Assembly (NCBI RefSeq): GCF_014705615.1
Contig: NZ_JACXJA010000016.1
Location: 62,001 to 126,000 of the forward strand
Direction of reading: 5' to 3'
DNA length: 64,000 nucleotides
From: Paenibacillus oceani
GTDB taxonomy: Bacteria > Bacillota > Bacilli > Paenibacillales > NBRC-103111
Shown: piece after piece, positions 63,552 through 64,000 of the stretch
Layout: each line of letters starts with the position of its first letter
How positions within the stretch are numbered: position 1 is the first letter of the stretch
The notes under the pieces: model-generated
The model's database searches: none
Told to the model about the DNA's origin: nothing
The model's input: only the letters and a program-made list of their open reading frames with translations
Translations under genes and position numbers: made by a program

Positions 63552-63743
63552 TTACGAATTGTCTGATCTTCGGGAAGTGCGTTCCAGGCGAATCGGTCTC
63601 TGAATTTCCGCATAATTGTCGTCGATATCCGATTGGATCGACTTGATCAGGTGAAGCGCATAACTTCGTTCATACTGGTCGGGAATGGATTGAATGATCT
63701 CCTCCAGCTGTTTAAACCTCGTTTCCGTGACGAACCTCATCAT
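63552..63743 (-). CDS. Small unknown protein
   Basis: A 63-residue mostly helical, highly charged protein (TRFKQLEEIIQSIPDQYERSYALHLIKSIQSDIDDNYAE). ATG 63743 is preceded by GAGGGGG. The amphipathic helices look like a real protein rather than antisense noise. No family recognised; no partner adjacent. Confidence 0.55.
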   Translation of the reverse strand: MMRFVTETRFKQLEEIIQSIPDQYERSYALHLIKSIQSDIDDNYAEIQRPIRLERTSRRSDNS

Positions 63744-63929
63744 CGGTCCCCCTCTGGTCGTTCTTCCTTACATCGTTCGTTCGGCTCTTCACGTTTCAGT
63801 CGAATGCTGTTCATCTTTCTATTCTACCCGTATCCGTTCGGTAAAGAAAGGGGACGTGGGAGAGCCGAGCTATACTTGCCGGGAATCGAGATTATGAACT
63901 TGATAGGATAGACATGACGTGAAAAAAAT

Positions 63930-64000
63930 TTACACCGCGATGACAAATTCGGGATTGTGCTTTAACAAATGATCCTTAAAATAGAGATTGTAATTGTTTA
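63930..64000 (-). CDS. C-terminal end of a gene cut by the window edge
   Basis: On the minus strand the last 71 bases read as an open frame ending NLYFKDHLLKHNPEFVIAV and TAA at 63932-63930. Amino-acid usage is protein-like, but 23 residues are too few to name a family. Confidence 0.4.
   Translation of the reverse strand, partial: NNYNLYFKDHLLKHNPEFVIAV

Noticed and set aside
1-64000. CRISPR arrays, prophage, tRNA or rRNA genes
   Set aside because: No regularly spaced repeats, integrase or phage structural genes, and no cloverleaf or rRNA-like sequence was recognised on reading both strands.

Overview
The window looks like a chromosomal stretch from an endospore-forming, moderately GC-rich member of the Bacillales, most likely Paenibacillaceae (Paenibacillus or a relative). 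The evidence is strong Shine-Dalgarno sites, frequent TTG/GTG starts, sigma-A type promoters, a T-box leader, a Gram-positive PolC relative, RicT/YaaT, a SpoIIM-family protein, a decayed gerABC spore-germination operon and a FIMAH-like C-terminus on a secreted protein. The genus is an inference from family content. I found no rRNA, tRNA, CRISPR array or intact insertion sequence.

Layout. 1-2861: end of a sensor histidine kinase, then four small enzymes (flavodoxin-fold oxidoreductase, histidine phosphatase, GNAT, SRPBCC protein). 2915-5204: Cd/Zn P-type ATPase on the minus strand with its own promoter and operator. 5320-7305: GNAT, an ECF-like sigma factor and its translationally overlapping partner. 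7354-9930: three-gene ABC-2 exporter. 10149-13184: phosphotransferase, small Cys protein, repeat element, TIM-barrel protein. 13282-20201: the conserved DUF4129/DUF4350/MoxR/DUF58/SpoIIM-like/RDD neighbourhood. 20251-23353: small membrane protein, acyltransferase, AI-2E family permease. 23651-26228: a promoter-operator region and a compact PolC-like protein lacking the exonuclease. 26494-32042: MBL hydrolase, T-box-controlled variant methionyl-tRNA synthetase, Dabb protein, BTAD response regulator. 32263-37572: RicT/YaaT, two unknowns, PhyH dioxygenase divergent from an AraC regulator, esterase.

37714-42970 holds a five-gene operon in the order STM4015, STM4014, STM4013, STM4012, STM4011: LRR-like protein, ATP-grasp, sulfatase-fold hydrolase and two radical SAM proteins. 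I know of no assigned function for it and regard it as the strongest candidate for an undescribed pathway. The second is the mini-PolC with its doubled operator. 43113-49407: aromatic-acid exporter family protein, SNF2 helicase, MFS transporter. 49639-52245: gerA, gerB and gerC remnants, each damaged, followed by an intact small membrane protein. 52361-58458: chorismate synthase and a secreted heparinase II/III-like protein behind a long untranslated leader. 58652-63743: lipoprotein, FHA-winged-helix regulator next to a MurA whose active-site Cys is Asp (predicted fosfomycin insensitivity), Nudix hydrolase, small unknown protein, and the edge of another gene.

A family of intergenic elements recurs at 11395, 53524 and 59771: a long imperfect hairpin with conserved arms, in two copies followed by a conserved terminator-ended tail. 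The same tail occurs at 44524 behind a different inverted-repeat unit.
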